Shown piece by piece: positions 11,074 through 24,056 of a stretch of DNA of 64,000 nt. A model generated the notes under the pieces. That model was not told where the DNA came from. It was given only the letters and a program-made list of their open reading frames with translations, and did no database searches. The DNA is from Prunus persica (Eukaryota; Streptophyta; Magnoliopsida; Rosales; Rosaceae), in the NCBI RefSeq assembly GCF_000346465.2, contig NC_034012.1, forward strand, positions 3,423,488 through 3,487,487, written 5' to 3'. Positions within the stretch are counted from its first letter, which is position 1. Every line of letters starts with the position of its first letter. A program made the translations under genes and the position numbers.

Positions 11074-13784
11074 ATGGTAATTTCAGAGCAGTTTATTTCA
11101 GTTCAAGTTCCTCGAAAAACTGAACAAACTCATGGGATTATCTTATTTTTCAATTAACATAAATTCTTCTGTACCCTGCAGGATAAACTTGAGCTTGTTG
11201 AAGGGAAGGTGGATTGGAAGGGAAGGTCGGCTGTGAAATATAAACATGGAGGAATGAGAACTGCTGTGCTCATACTAGGTACTCTTTTAGTACACACACA
11301 TCATGATCACCTTTATACTGGTTTACTAGTTAATTTACCATTTTGGGTTCCGTATATACATGTTGCAGCAACATTTGGTTTTGAGAACATGGCAACTTTT
11401 GCCCTGGCTGTGAACTTGGTTACCTACTTCAATGGGGTCATGCACTTTGAACTAGCAGATGCAGCTAACCAGCTTACCAACTACATGGGAACTGGTTATA
11501 TTCTCTCCATTATCGTGGCCATCCTTGCAGACACCTTCTTTGGCAGATTCAAAGCTCTTCTCACTTCCGGATGCTTCGAGTTTGTGGTATGTCAAATTAG
11601 TCCTCATCACAAATTGAATTGGGTTTTGTAATTGGATAGTGTTTGACGGATATAACGAATGTTGCAAAATTTTCATTCAGGGACTAGCACTACTAACTGT
11701 GCAAGCTCACTACCCCAAACTGAGGCCACCACTCTGTAATGTGTTTGATCCAACTGCTATGTGTGAGAAAGTTGGTGGTGGAAATGCTGCACTGCTTTTT
11801 ATTGCTCTCTACATGTTGGCTGCCGGGGCTGCCGGGATCAAGGCCACATTGCCATCACATGGTGCTGATCAGTTTGATGAAAAAGACCCAAGAGAGGCAA
11901 GGCAGATGTCCAGTTTCTTCAACTTGCTGTTGCTGGCAGTGTGCTTGGGTGGTGCAGTCAGTTTGACACTAATTGTGTGGATCCAAGATAATAGAGGATG
12001 GGATTGGGGCTTCGGGTCCTCCACAATTGCCATGTTCTTGGGTGTGGTCATCTTTTTTGCAGGATTGCCCTTGTACCGGATACAACCTATCAGAGGAACT
12101 AGTGCCATAGTTGAAATTATACAGGTTTGTTTCCTTTTTAATCCTGTAAAATTTAGCTCCAAGACTTAGGCAATTAACAAAGAGTAAGTAATCTAGTCAT
12201 GCCTTTCCATGGATAATTTTTTAGTGGAGGAGGACGTATACGCTCTTTTCTCACAATCATCCATTTACTTGAACGGCACGTAGGATGTGTTGATGTGAAA
12301 AAGAGGATGTATATGACTGTCTCACCCTAAAGTTTTTGCTTTCAGTGGACTAAAAAAGAAAAGATCCCCTCTTTGGAGGTTAAGGAAAGATATGGTTTTT
12401 TATAAGTTAATCCAAATTAATATCATAGATTGACTAAGTCATTAAGATGTCGTGTATGTTTTGTTTTCTTTTGGTGCTTAGATATAGGGAATCTAAGAAG
12501 GAGACGGCTCAAGGAAGATCCTTAAATGGATACTTCCAAATATACTCTGTTTCTTCAGATCAATTCGTTAACTAGTTGACGTCTTGCTCATGTCCTTTCA
12601 GGTGTATGTTGCAGCCATCCGTAACAGAAACCTTAGCCTTCCTGAGGACCCTGCAGATTTGTATGAGATTAACAAAGACAAGGAAGCTGCTCTTGAAGAA
12701 GAATTTCTACCTCACAGATCCATTTTTAGGTACCTTATCAATTTTTTACCAAAACACATGATCTTCTACATTCGAATTTTAAGCATGTCATATTTCCGGC
12801 ATGTTATGTTATCAAAATGCAAATCACATGCGCACATTCAAATATTATCTTGATTCACAATCTCACAACATAATATATCAAATTGAATTTCTGTTCAGAT
12901 TTTTGGACAAAGCAGCCATCCAACCATCAACAACAGGGCAAGTTGATGAACAGCAGCCTCCAAACCCATGGAAGCTCTGCAGAGTGACCCAAGTGGAAAA
13001 TGCAAAAATCATACTAGGCATGGTCCCTATATTCGGCTGCACAATTATAATGACCCTTTGCCTGGCTCAGCTCCAAACCTTCTCAATCCAACAGGGCCTC
13101 ACCATGGACACAAGCATCACCAAATCCTTCAAAATCCCACCAGCCTCACTCCCCATCATCCCAGTTCTGTTCCTGATCATCATAATCCCTGTCTACGATC
13201 GCATCTTTGTGCCGATAGCAAGCAAATTTACAGGCATACCCTCAGGCATAACCCACCTGCAGCGCATAGGGGTAGGGCTAATCCTGTCCTGTGTCTCCAT
13301 GGCTGTGGCTGGCATCATGGAAGTGAAGAGAAAAGATGTGGCAAGAGACCACAACATGCTGCTGGCAAGGCCAGTGCTTCAGCCACTGCCCATCAGCACA
13401 TTCTGGCTCTCTTTCCAGTACTTCATATTTGGAATTGCAGACTTGTTCACTTATGTGGGGCTTCTTGAGTTTTTCTACTCAGAGGCGCCTATGGGCTTGA
13501 AATCTATCTCAACTTGCTTTCTGTGGAGCTCCATGGCACTTGGGTATTTTTTCAGCACCATATTGGTGAAGATTGTGAATGGTGCAACAAAGGATGTGAC
13601 AAGAAGTGGAGGTTGGTTGGCTGGGAACAACATCAACTTGAACCACTTGAATCTTTTCTATTGGTTGCTTTCTTTCATGAGCTTGATCAACTTCATTGTC
13701 TATGTGTTTGTTGCTAAGAGGTACAAGTACAGGCCTGGGAACCCCATCCTGCTCTCAAAACAGAACAAGAAAATTGAGGAATGA
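11074..13784 (+). CDS. NRT1/PTR family (NPF) proton-coupled transporter, NPF4-like
   Basis: Six exons: 11074-11076 (ATG only), 11182-11278, 11369-11586, 11681-12124, 12602-12729, 12899-13784; 591 residues. The ATG is directly followed by the GT donor and the next exon continues [18 protein letters not shown], so the first coding exon is one codon long. The frame holds across every join. It is an MFS/POT membrane protein of about 12 helices with a hydrophilic central loop ([20 protein letters not shown] to FLDKAAI). NPF proteins move nitrate, peptides, abscisic acid or glucosinolates across membranes. At the place of the usual ExxER proton-coupling motif it has FENMATF (E39), as in NPF4-type proteins. 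Subfamily placement is by resemblance and the substrate cannot be read from sequence. Confidence 0.92.
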
Positions 13785-14230
13785 CTTCTCATCCTGATCA
13801 CCAGGATCCAAGAAGAAATACTAAATATATGTTGATAATTTAATGTAATGTCATGTGTGAAAAGTTCGATAGTTTCAATATGATGATTTAGGCCTAGGAC
13901 GTTTGCTTTCCTTTCCAGCTACTACTTCTTGTGTTCATCCTCAATGAAAATCATGGTGAGTTTCGATTATTCCCACATTTTCCAACTTAATTTGATTGGT
14001 TTAATTTAATTTTCATTGTTATATGAGGTTTCAAGTTCAAATTTCTTTTTAATTTTTTTATATATATAAAATAAAAGACTGAGAACAGTAAAAATTTGTG
14101 AAAAACAAGAACCAAACGAACTGGACAGATGTCACTGTAGCCACCTTACAAGTTCAACTCAACCTCAAATCATCTACATTTGGCAACCTCAACTCACAAC
14201 CCTCAGCCACCTCACACCTCCCCCATGCAA
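13785..14230. other. NPF 3' region and OBAP1 distal promoter
   Basis: No gene seen. AT-rich, with a short TA run near 14060; it leads into the seed-type promoter elements at 14231. Confidence 0.5.
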
Positions 14231-14247
14231 CATGCATGTCCACGTGG
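14231..14247 (+). promoter_or_regulatory. RY repeat next to ABRE/G-box
   Basis: CATGCATG (14231-14238) is followed 1 bp later by CCACGTGG (14240-14247), about 160 bp before the OBAP1 ATG. RY elements bind B3 factors (ABI3/FUS3/LEC2) and the G-box core binds bZIPs such as ABI5. The pair is a classical seed-maturation promoter module and suits an oil-body protein. Confidence 0.65.
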
Positions 14248-14403
14248 AAGCCTCACAACACACCACGTATTCCCACTCCTTTATCAACTCTCTCCCCTTT
14301 TCTGATCACATATATGAAACTAGTTACAACCAGAGACAGTCTACACACTTGCACTGACCATAGTCACAGAGAAAGAGAGATAGTACGAACGACGTCGTTT
14401 GAG

Positions 14404-15369
14404 ATGGCTTCAAGTGACAAGACACCGACTCCGAACCCGGCCTTCCAGGGCGACCATCCGACGCCGCCGGGAAAGCCGATGACGATGGCCCAACACGTGT
14501 TGGACAAAGGAGCGGAGATGATGCAGTCCCTGACGCCGGTGAACCAGATGAGCCAGCACGTGTGCACCTTCGCCCTCTACAGCCACGACATGACACGTCA
14601 GATCGAGACCCACCACTACGTCACCCGCCTCAACCAGGACTTCCTCCAGTGCGCCGTCTACGACTCTGACGACTCCCACGCCCGACTCATCGGTAAAGAT
14701 ATAAAAGCCACACTGAAACGACGTTGTTTCGAGAAAAAGGCTTAATTAATTTCCAAGTTGTGGTATTTTTGCAGGTGTGGAGTATGTGGTGTCTGATAGG
14801 ATATTTGAGACTCTGCCTCCGGATGAGCAAAAGCTGTGGCATTCCCATGCTTACGAGATCAAAGCAGGCCTCTGGGTCAGCCCTCGGATCCCCGATATGA
14901 TTGGCCAGCCTGAGCTCAAGAATTTGACCAAAACTTATGGCAAATTCTGGTGCACATGGCAGGTTGATCGAGGTAAATAAAACAGAAACGAAAAAAAGGG
15001 CCTCTTGCAGGCAGCGCTTAATTACTAATTAATTAGACAAAATTTGGTGGATGTGTTTTTTTTTTTTTTTTTTAACATATAAATTAAATTAATTGCTTTG
15101 ATTTATTAATAGGTGATCGGCTTCCACTGGGGGCGCCGGCGCTAATGATGTCTCCCCAAGCGGTGAACTTGGGGATGGTGAAGCCGGAGCTGGTGCAGAA
15201 GAGGGATGACAAGTACAACATATCAACGGATGCTTTGAGGGTGTCGAGGGTGGAGATAGCCGAGCCGGAGTGGAGTAATCCGCAGGCGGATTACTGGAAG
15301 CAGCATGGCAAGGGTTTCGCCGTTGACGTCAAGCACACTGAGATGAAGAAAATCGCACCCTTTCCTTAA
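14404..15369 (+). CDS. OBAP1: Oil body-associated protein 1 (OBAP1, DUF1264)
   Basis: Three exons: 14404-14692, 14775-14972, 15113-15369; 247 residues, matching the family. The start MASSDKTPTP lies 157 nt after CCACGTGG. Conserved blocks: TPVNQMSQHVCTFALYSHDM, ETHHYVTRLNQDFLQCAVYD, IGVEYVVSDRIFETLPPDE, WHSHAYEIKAGLWVSPRIP, TYGKFWCTWQVDRGD. OBAP proteins associate with seed lipid droplets and affect their stability; loss changes oil-body size and germination in known plants. There is no oleosin-type proline knot, as expected for this family. Exon 1 is GC-rich with third-position bias unlike its AT-rich surroundings, so a long antisense open frame appears there by chance. Whether it is the 1A or 1B type cannot be decided here. 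Confidence 0.93.
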
Positions 15370-15495
15370 ATCGGCATGCATGCATCATTTAGATAGCCAT
15401 AAGACCTTAAATTAAATGTACAAATTGTGTTTTGGGTTGTGTTTAATTTGGCTACCTGTTTGTGTATCAATATTTATGTTATATATAATATACAG

Positions 15496-15894
15496 AGAGC
15501 TTCCATTGAGGGATCCCTCAAATAACTTATTTGAGGGACACCTCTTGTAGGTCCCACTCCGGATTGTATTTTACTAACCCAAATCGTCTATTTTGTAGAT
15601 ACTCATTTGAAGATCATTTCTACAAAAAAATCACTTGAATCCGATATCATGTAATCACTCAATTGAGTTATTAAAATTTTAGTACTTTTTTTAAAGCATC
15701 GTGTTCATTGATTTTGTAAGACACAATTGGATGTCGAAACAGTTTCTGATTTGTCTAATTTTTTGTGAGGATGATCTATGAATGAATACCTAAAAAAATA
15801 GATGGTTTGGATTATTGGGAAAAGAATTGTAGGGTACCCTAAAGGGCGTTCTTCAAATAAAATTATTTAAGGGATCCTTCAATAGAAGGGGACT
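15496..15894. mobile_element. MITE-like element with imperfect terminal inverted repeats
   Basis: The left end TTCCATTGAGGGATCCCTCA and the inverted right end TTCTATTGAAGGATCCCTTA match over roughly 30 bp. The ~400 bp interior has no coding capacity. A further short foldback (CCTCAAATAA..TTATTTGAGGG) lies inside the left end. Flanking target duplication is not clear, so the superfamily is unassigned and the limits are approximate. Confidence 0.55.
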
Positions 15895-16781
15895 GTGTAT
15901 ATATATATATATCTAAATTATATAATATTTTACTTAATTAATTACTGGCTTTGATTTGCAAATCAGAGGTTGCCTAAATCCAATATTGTTAATTAATTAT
16001 TAGCAGGTGAAGTAGCACATGCCCTGCACAATTATGTTCAAATATGCAGGGCATGTGCAATCTGCTTGCACCAAGTGTAATACTTTGGTAAATGACCTGC
16101 ATACCGCAATTCCAAGGACGAATTCAGGAGTTGAAGTTGAGTTAAATTTCAATCGACATGGGTTATAGCCTGGATTCGTCCTGCCCAATTCAAAATGTCA
16201 ATTCTTTTGTAATAATTCTTTTTTTTTCTTTTTTTTTTTTCAGGTTATAAAAAAAAAAGGTATGAGAATAGAATACGGTGCCTCCAAATCTTTATTATTT
16301 ATTAGCCACTCGAGTACTTGGCCATTACATTATAACGAAAGACTTCATTCTTATTCATAGGAAAATGCATTACTTAGCTCCAAATACATTGTATTCTAAT
16401 ACGAAAAATGCTACATGTTGGACTTCTAGTATCGTACAAAAAGGAGGATCAAGAGCACCGCAAACTTTTCTTTTTATCTTTTTCTAAAAGACTTATCGTT
16501 ACACCTCCTCTAATTATTTTTTTACTCTTTTTTTCTAATAATATTAAATAAAAAAATTAAAACTACTGACCCAAGAGTTTATTCGTTCTTTATATTTTTG
16601 GACCGACTCAAAAGTCTATTAATTAATGTCGAATGATGCTCGAGAATATTCTATTTATTTTATGATGATATGACCCCGGAAAAATATGAAATAAAAATTA
16701 CCCTTAAATTGAATCCCAATAACCAGCGTTGGACTCTTGGGCTCATCTCTCTTCCTCTTCATTCAATCCTTCTCATTTCCC
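15895..16781. other. Intergenic between OBAP1 and cyclic phosphodiesterase
   Basis: AT-rich with several poly(T)/poly(A) runs (16217-16260). No gene or complete element recognised. Confidence 0.5.
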
Positions 16782-17842
16782 ATGGCGAAGCCAGCAGAAC
16801 CAAAATCTACTGCTCCGGCGGAGAACAACGTGTATTCAGTGTGGGCCCTCCCCCCGGATGACGTGGCGCCCAGGCTGAAGAAGCTGATGCAGGGCCTCCG
16901 GGACGAGTTCAGTGGGCCCGAGTTCGAGCCCCACATCACCGTTGTGGGGGCCATCAGCCTGACCCCTGAGGACGCCCTCAACAAGTTCAAATCGGCTTCT
17001 CGGGGCCTCAAAGCCTACGATGCCAAAGTTGATCGTGTGGCTACCGGCACTTTCTTTTACCAGTGTGTTTTTCTCCTCATAAATCCAACCCCTCAGGTAT
17101 TTTTTGTTAGTTTCTATTTTCTCTTTTACAATTTTATATGGATTTATAATTATGTTGTGATTTTATTTTTTCTCAGGTGGTGGAAACTAGTGCACACTGC
17201 TGTGCGCATTTCGGTTTCAATAGCGCCACTCGTAAGTTGTAATACACTATAATTTCTTTTATTTTATTTATTTTATACGGGTTTCTGCCAATTTTTCTTC
17301 TCTGTTAATTAAAATTGATCAAATATTAAGTTGTAAAGGATATGTTATTATCGATTGAGATGAGCGATAATATACTAAATTGGGATGTATATATGTTACT
17401 ACATTTTGATGGCATTTCTCATGATTACATCTTTTTCCGATATATTAGCTTTTGTAGATTGCCCCTTTTATGTTTAACAAACATATAGATCATTGCCCAT
17501 TTCATAAAAGCCAATCTTGTAATGGTTCTGAAAATTTGAAACAACATATTTTGATGGACCAACCAAAAGTATTGTTCTTGTTTTAGAATTAATGATTGTG
17601 TTGTTGCATGGGATGGGGTGTGGTTTTGTGGTGCAGCTTATTTTCCACACTTGAGCCTCCTTTACGCGGACCTGACAGAAGAAGAGAAGAAGAAAGCTCA
17701 AGAAAAAGCCAACATTCTTGATGAGAGCATTGGCAGCCTGAGCTTCCCGGTAACTCGCCTTGCATTGTACAAAACCGACACCGGAGATAGAACTCTCAAA
17801 TCATGGGAGAAGATTGCTGAGTGCACCCTTGAAGCCAACTAG
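16782..17842 (+). CDS. Cyclic phosphodiesterase (2H phosphoesterase, CPDase)
   Basis: Three exons: 16782-17096, 17177-17231, 17637-17842; 191 residues, close to the known Arabidopsis CPDase. The two catalytic 2H motifs are present: HIT at 51-53 (EPHITVVGA) and HLS at 128-130 (YFPHLSLLYADL). The enzyme opens ADP-ribose 1'',2''-cyclic phosphate to the 1''-phosphate, the last step in handling the by-product of tRNA splicing. Other conserved parts are YSVWALPPDDV near the start and TRLALYKTDTGDRTLKSWE near the end. The start is the first ATG after a pyrimidine-rich leader and sits in CCATGG context. No signal peptide is visible, so a cytosolic or nuclear site is likely. Confidence 0.93.
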
Positions 17843-19678
17843 TTCTCTTGTCATAGTGCATGTTTATAGGCTTATAACTTATGGCCAGTGTCCCTGTCAT
17901 ATGTTTTAAATAAACGCTTGGGTTGGAAAGTGTATGTTCTTTCTTTTTTCTATGAGACTTTAAGCACATGAGCCTTTTGACATGAATTTAATGGGAATTC
18001 CGGCTAAGGTTACCATTTCTCCGATCCGATCCAAATGAGATTAAACCAAATCGAGATAAGAGTGTTTGATTACCCTAATCAAACCTATCCCAATGATACA
18101 AAGGGTACTTGTTGCCTCCTTTCCTTTCTTTTTTTTCCGTTTTCTTTGGGCCAATGAAACTACTCGACTAATGGAAGGGAAAGTTACAAAACGGCCCAAG
18201 TTCTTGTTGCCCTTTTGTTTTGGGCTAATGGAACTACTCTAAAGCAAAATTAAAAAAGGCCCAAGTCCTTGTTTCCCTTGATGAAAAACCCAAAAAGAAA
18301 AAAAGAGTTGCAGTGAAGAGAAGAAACGGTGATGGGAGGTCTGATTTGAGCAAGTCAACAAGATGACAAATGGCACAGAAAGAAATGCAGTGAGAATGTA
18401 GCTTAGATCATAAGCGAAAGCCTCCATGTGATCTTATCCATAATCACAGGAGTCAAATGAAAAAAATTAACGCAAACCCATTACTTTTGTAACTTGTCAA
18501 CGGCAGCCAACCTCATTTATCTGGATAATCATGACTTGCAAAACTCAACAGAGGGAGGACTCTCTCTCTCAAAATTCCCATCCCAAAGCTTGCCTTTTTA
18601 TTATTATAATAATTAATTATTCTTAATTTTAATTTACTCATTAATGGTTCGTTGAACAAGCCAACAAGAAGAAAGTTTTAATTTTAATTTGTAAACCCAC
18701 TTGCCATTAATTGGGTGGGCTTGTGCTAAGCACAATGAATGTGAATCGACTTCACCATCACAAGTGGCAGCTGTCGACCTAGCCAATGCCAATATCATCT
18801 CATCTTCTCTCTTTCTTTCCTTTTTTGTTTCTTCTTGCAACAAAACAATTCACCATTTGGACACAGAAGTAAATTGATGACCAAAACCAGATTTGTTGTT
18901 TCTTCTTTTTTTGTTTCTTCTGAACAAAGCTTGAAACCGATGTATGGTACAATGTTATACTAATCCTATGCCTAGATAAACACGTGCCAGAATAATGCAA
19001 ATACGACGTCGTTGTCAGCATGTTCATTTGGTCTCCCAGATAATTCTCCCTCCTTGTTAATAGATAAGAGAAAAATTGTTGGGCCAAAAAAAGGGAAAAA
19101 AGGTTGTTTTTGGGGAAAAAAAAAAAGAAATTTAATATTTAGCTTGACTCCTTATAAGTCATAGTAAGATTTTTTAACTTTCAAATGCGTGATATTTCTT
19201 TATACTATTCGTCGTTCTATATGTGTTACAATTTTTCAATATGAGACATTTTTTCACATTTTCACATTTTCACACCTTTCGTATTTGTCTGGGGATCAAT
19301 GGTGTCAAGACTGTCGCTTTGTATGAAAAAAAACAAAAAAATCTTCACAAAAGTATTCCGTTTTAAGGACGTGTTTTAGGAGGCCAATTAGAAAAATAAT
19401 TCCCGTGAGTGTCGGACCATGACATTGACAGTTCACACAATTCACGCGCAACGGTCCCAAGGGGGTGGCTGATAGCCACATACCGACCAGATCGTTGGTG
19501 GCGCAGTGACCGCACCCGCTCACGTTAGTCGAATCCTTCTTAACATGCACCCCCTTGGCGTTCCGTCGAAGTTTCCCTCCACGCGCTTCCAACAAGTGAA
19601 ACAAACCTAAGGATAAAAATATAAAACGGAAATTGTGAACGTTACTACCAAAAACACTTTCCCAACGAAACCGTCGCG
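17843..19678. other. Intergenic, 1.8 kb upstream of the kinase gene
   Basis: Holds the CPDase 3'UTR and the kinase promoter. A near-repeat 'GGCCCAAGT.CTTGTT.CCCTT' occurs at about 18195-18220 and 18258-18280. No gene is seen. Confidence 0.5.
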
Positions 19679-19685
19679 TATATAG
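19679..19685 (+). promoter_or_regulatory. TATA box of the integrin-linked-kinase-like gene
   Basis: TATATAG in CGCGTATATAGCA, 89 bp upstream of the ATG at 19774; a suitable position for a short leader. Confidence 0.5.
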
Positions 19686-19773
19686 CAAAAAATTTGCAAA
19701 TAGAGAAAAGCACTTCAGCTGCTACTGTCTACAGCTCAGCGAAGGAAATTTGTGCTTGTCTGAGAAGCTGACA

Positions 19774-22700
19774 ATGGATGTGAAAACGACGCCGCTGAGG
19801 TTCACTTTGGGGAAGCAGTCGTCGTTGGCGCCGGAGTGTGAATGGGAGAAGCTCGTGGTGGGCGAGGGGGAGGATGATCCGGAGGGGATCGATCCCCGAG
19901 TGAAGCTCATGTATTTGGCCAATGAAGCCGATTTGGATGGGGTCAAGGAGCTGTTGGACTCCGGGATCGATGTGAATTTCAAGGACATCGATGATCGGAC
20001 GGCTCTCCATGTCGCCGCGTGTCAGGGCCTCACCGACGTCGTTTCGCTACTGCTCGAGCGCGGAGCTGACGTTGACCCCAAAGACCGATGGGGAAGCACC
20101 GTAAGTAAAAACTCAATTTCCAATGTGAAGAATTGTAAATTGGGGGGAAATAAATGTGCTAATTGGTGATAATGTTGCTTGAACAGCCTCTTGCAGATGC
20201 TATATACTACAAGCATAACGATGTGATCAAGCTTTTGGAGAAGCGTGGGGCAAAGCCTCTGGTACTTTCTGAATTTGTGGATGCGTACTTGGTTGATTTG
20301 AAACTTTCATTGCTTATTATATGAGTGTTCTTGCTTAGCTGATCTGGTTTTGTTTGGTTTGTTGATATTATGCTTGTTATATATCTGAAGTTTATGGCTT
20401 TCATTTTCAGATGGCTCCCATGCACGTTAGGTATGCCAGAGAAGTCCCAGAATATGAAATTGATCCCAAAGAACTTGACTTTACCGACAGTGTTGAAATA
20501 ACCAAGGTAAGTTTTTATTTTTTTTTCTTTTCCATGACATTGATTATGGTATTGTCATTTCTTGTTTCCTCTGTTATCTTGGAACTGTCCTTGCATTTTG
20601 TAATGAATGTTTAAAGCCAATTTTTTATGTTATCATCTTGTCTCGTTTTTTTTTCTTTTTCTTTTTATTGATTTCTGTTTTCAGTCCCGAAGAAAACTAC
20701 AGGTTCCCACCTCCCTGCTATTTTAACTAGAACCTCTTTTTTTGGTTGGACTGAAACTTTTGATTAGTTGTTTAATTGGTGTTGTGCCTCTTTTAATATT
20801 TTGAAACCATTATCCTCTTCATCTTGCATCAGTAACTGCCTATTGTCTTGTCACTCGCCTTCATTTGTATATGTTAAAATGTTGTGGCCCAGGGAACATA
20901 CCGTATAGCATCCTGGCGAGGAATACAGGTTGCTGTGAAAAGGCTGGGGGAGGAAGTGCTTATTGATGAGGATAAAGTGTGGGTTGTTCATAAACTACTA
21001 ATGGTTTTTCCAATTCACTATTTCCTTGCTTTACTCTCTTTGAATTTATAGGTCAATTTCGTGTTTCTTCAGGAAGGCATTCAGGGATGAGCTTGAATTT
21101 CTTCAAAAGATACGACATCCGAACGTAGTCCAATTTTTGGGTGCAGTGACTCAAAGCAGTCCAATGATGATTGTAACAGAATATTTGCCTAAGGTTTTTC
21201 CCATTCCTTTGATTTTTTAATATGGGATATTCATTACATGATTAAATCTCTCATGCTGTTTCCTGAATTATCATTCCCTTTTTTTTTTTCTTTCTCTTTT
21301 CTGTGCTTATATTTGGCCCTCTTACTCTTTGCCTTGTATTTGTGGTCTTTGTATCTCTCTGTATTGTGAAATAGTAGGCGGGATGAGCATATTTCATAAT
21401 GTTTACTTGTAAAAGATGAAGTTCTAATTTTATAGTGTGAAGTGCAATGTTTGAGGTGCTTATTTGCTCTTCCATTACCATCCTCTTTGGTCTATGTCAG
21501 TGTCCAAATTTGGTTTTAGGATTCCGTTGACTATTGCAGAATCAAATAGGCATGATGTCATTGATGACATGGTTGTGTGAAACAATAATACTCGTAAAGC
21601 TTTTTACTTTGTTCAGTTGGCATTCCTCCTCCAAGGTGCATGGAGAGAAAAATTGGAGAGGATAATATTTAGTTTAAAGCTTAAAACAAGAGCAGATAAA
21701 GATTTTTATTTTGATCCATAATTCTGTATTTTCATTGCAGGGAGACCTTTGTGCATTTTTGAAAAGAAAAGGAGCATTACGGCCAACTACAGCTGTAAGA
21801 TTGGCACTTGATATTGCAAGGTCTGGTACTACTTTGAATTGGTCTTGATTATCAGATTCCAAATATCTTTGGCTAACAAATTATCTATTTTATTTATTTA
21901 TAAATTAACAATTTGGGTATGGGACAGATGACATTTATAATTGAAATTAGTTATTAATCATTTTCCTGTGAATGTCGGAATAGATTACTCAAAGTGGGAA
22001 AGAAATTTAATTTATTTTTCCCACTCAAGGTCTAAATTTTGATTTCATTGGCAAATATCGCTGAGAATTTTGTTTTACTATGAACTACCTATCAAGAATA
22101 CTCAATCCCTGAGGTCAATAACTAGATTTTTTGGAGTGCCAAAAGGCACATATAGCCGAAATCATTCCAACTCCTGAAATTATCCTTTGCTGCAACCTTT
22201 AAAAGCTGGTACAACTATTTAGAAGTTGTGATGCTTGGATGCTCTGCATACAAGATTCATCAGATTTGTAGGCGCAAGATTTCATCTTCAATTTTGTGAT
22301 TTTTAAGAAAGAAATTATATACTAATTTGATTATTCTACAATACATACTTCAAAAGAAGAGCGAAAGATCATGTATTGTTGCTTGGATATTTTTCCTTAC
22401 TACATTTTCTTTGGATATCTTGCAGGGGAATGAGTTATTTGCATGAGAATAAGCCAGAAGCAATAATTCATCGTGATCTTGAGCCATCGTAAGTTTCTTG
22501 TCCTTCTTCATTTCAGTTTTTTATAGCAAGAATTGAACCTAAGACAATCCAATACCCATTCCGGTTAGCACTTACGTGAGGCAAAGCCCAAGTGGTCTTT
22601 TCCTCCTTCTCTTTCCGCGTTTTACGTGATCTATCCCTTGAAGAAGCATATGCTCATATTAGCACTAAAATTTTAAAAACATGAATCGTTATTTTGCATG

Positions 22701-24056
22701 GTAGTGTGAAACAGTCGGCGTTTTATTTTTATGTTTCTCACGAGTAAGATAACAGGAATATATTGCGGGATGATTCCGGGCACCTGAAAGTTGCGGATTT
22801 TGGAGTTAGCAAGTTGTTGACAGTTAAAGAGGATAAACCTTTGATTTGTCAAGACACTTCATGTGAGTATTTGTCCATTGTAGTTAATATGTTGCATTGA
22901 TCCTAACCGAAATAATACGTTTAGGGTTGTATGCATTTGTAGTTTCATTGGAAAAGGAAAAATATTTTTTTTTGGGTGCTATTTTAAGGTGGATATAGTT
23001 TTCCTTCGTTTAGTAGTCCTTTATGCTGTAAATCTACATGCCACCAGATTAATATTTAGTTTCTGAGTGGAATATGTTAATTGTCATTGACAGGTCGATA
23101 CATAGCTCCTGAGGTTTCCAAGAATGAAGAATATGATACCAAAGTAGATGTATTCTCTTTTGCTCTAATTCTACAAGAGGTAAATACGGCTCAATTTTTA
23201 ATACTTGACCGACAATATTTATGAAGTTATTGCTATGCCATCTTAGTGTGTACCCCCGTTCTAAGTGAACTTTCTTTTTTAATAAGTTATTATTGAAGAG
23301 CGTAATATTAAATGCTTTGTGCATATACCAAGTTATCACTACCTGATTTGGTTTATTTTGAAGAAGATGAGAATTTCTTGACATGACCAATCAGTTGATT
23401 TATTGGGCTTCATTAGTGACTTTCTAAGATGCTGTATTGTAGATGATAGAAGGCTGCCCACCATTTTCTGCCAAGAAAGATAAGGAAGTTCCAAAAGCAT
23501 ATGTTGAAAAAGAGCGCCCACCTTTTAGAGCTCCACCAAAGCTTTATGGACATGGTCTGAGAGAGTAAGTGCTATATGTTTCTAAGAACAACTGTCCCAG
23601 ATGTTGTCAATTAAGATTAATGTTCAATCTCTGTTTTCTTTTCTTTATTTTGGTCAAAACAACATTTCCGTTTATATCCTGGAAAATACTGAATACTCGT
23701 GGCACTCTGTCATGACTGCTGGTGTTTTGTCTTGAAAATGCAACTGCCAGTTATTCGTTAACTTCTTTACCAATCTGTTTTGTGTAGTTCTTCCTCAGAG
23801 AACTAGCTAATGTAGCATATGTCTTTTGGGATGCTAGTCAAAATTCATATTCCTTCAGAAAATATGATTTTTTTTTTCTTCTTATACTTCTGTGTGCTCA
23901 TAGAAATGTAGCTGATCTTGTAAATGTGATACCCGCTCACAGGTTGATTGAGGAGTGCTGGAATGAGAATCCAGCTAAAAGACCAGCTTTTAGGCAAATA
24001 ATATTGAGGCTGGAATCTATTCATAACTCTCTTGGTCATAAAAGGCGTTGGAAGGT

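Noticed and set aside
12968..13468. 166-codon open frame (+) inside the last NPF exon
   Set aside because: Shadow frame of the transporter; His/Pro-rich, with no family resemblance.
14324..14679. Three antisense open frames over OBAP1 exon 1
   Set aside because: Caused by high GC in the sense codons; no independent signals.
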